Assembly: GCA_012515885.1 (NCBI GenBank)
Contig: JAAYXN010000083.1
Location: 1-6,190, forward strand
Length of the DNA: 6,190 nucleotides
Reading direction: 5' to 3'
Origin: Rhodococcus sp. (in: high G+C Gram-positive bacteria)
Lineage (GTDB): Bacteria > Actinomycetota > Actinomycetes > Mycobacteriales > Mycobacteriaceae
The position numbers were made by a program, and so were the translations under genes. The notes beneath the pieces were generated by a model, which was given only the letters and a program-made list of their open reading frames with translations, had not been told where the DNA came from and ran no database searches. Shown one piece after another: positions 6,118-6,190 of the stretch (within the stretch, counting starts at the first letter, position 1; each line of letters begins with the position of its first letter).

Positions 6118-6190
6118 CTAGGGCGTGTCTGACAATTCTTTCGACCAGGCGATCACGGCGTTGAGGACGACTGCTGCGCGGTAGTTGACG
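6118..6190 (-). CDS. IS5-family-like transposase, C-terminal fragment
   Basis: Only the last 23 codons are in the window. They translate to VNYRAAVVLNAVIAW followed by SKELSDTP and TAG (complement of 6118-6120). The 'YRAAVVL..' ending before a short hydrophobic helix is typical of the C-terminus of IS5-family DDE transposases in actinobacteria. Catalytic residues lie outside. The frame continues through the presumed IS end into flanking DNA, where the stop lies in the tetramer CTAG (6118-6121). The gene points left, the same direction as the mce operon, so read-through from it would run toward yrbEA. The family assignment rests on a short peptide plus the terminus-like sequence. Confidence 0.65.
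   Translation of the reverse strand, partial: VNYRAAVVLNAVIAWSKELSDTP
6121..6190 (-). mobile_element. Insertion sequence end (partial), IS5-like
   Basis: The stretch from 6121 starts GGGCGTGTCTGACAATT, which looks like a terminal inverted repeat, and it lies directly over the 3' end of a transposase gene. The IS boundary is placed at 6121 or 6122 by the CTAG next to it. The other end and any target duplication are outside the window, so the repeat cannot be confirmed here. Confidence 0.6.

Overview
This window carries most of one mce (mammalian cell entry) lipid-import operon from a high-GC actinobacterium. The combination of paired YrbE permeases followed by a run of single-pass MCE proteins is typical of Mycobacteriales (Mycobacterium, Rhodococcus, Gordonia, Nocardia and relatives). 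The genus cannot be fixed from the window. Base composition looks moderately GC-rich rather than extreme, judged by eye only.

Layout. All real genes are on the minus strand, so the operon reads from right to left. From its 5' end they are: yrbEA (about 5641 to 4844), yrbEB (4833 to 3970), mceA (3961 to 2927), mceB (2926 to 1922), mceC (1925 to 930) and mceD (936 to beyond position 1). Junctions are very tight: gaps of 10, 8 and 0 bp, then overlaps of 4 and 7 bp. This implies one transcript with translational coupling. The last MCE genes (normally mceE/lprK and mceF) should lie beyond the left edge. The ATPase MceG is normally encoded elsewhere and is not seen here.

How the genes work together. 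YrbEA and YrbEB are MlaE-type integral membrane permeases that form the transmembrane core of an ABC-type importer. MceA to MceF are membrane-anchored and extend outward, each with one MlaD/MCE domain followed by a long helical tail. Together they form the channel that carries hydrophobic substrates such as sterols, fatty acids or mycolic-type lipids across the periplasm. The substrate cannot be read from this sequence.

Right side. Between yrbEA and position 6117 lie about 460 bp with no recognisable gene. This stretch holds a candidate operator (a 13-bp palindrome plus a repeated octamer) just upstream of yrbEA, and a strong 15-bp-stem hairpin. From 6118 to the edge is the 3' end of an IS5-family-like transposase gene whose frame runs through the IS terminus. 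Its stop codon appears to come from a CTAG target site.

Most unusual points: yrbEA has a good Shine-Dalgarno and a family-like N-terminus but no ATG/GTG/TTG at the expected position (ATC instead); the transposase appears to use a host-supplied stop codon; and MceB, MceC and the visible part of MceD each have exactly two cysteines, while MceA has none. I see no evidence of an undescribed multi-gene system; the operon is of a known type.
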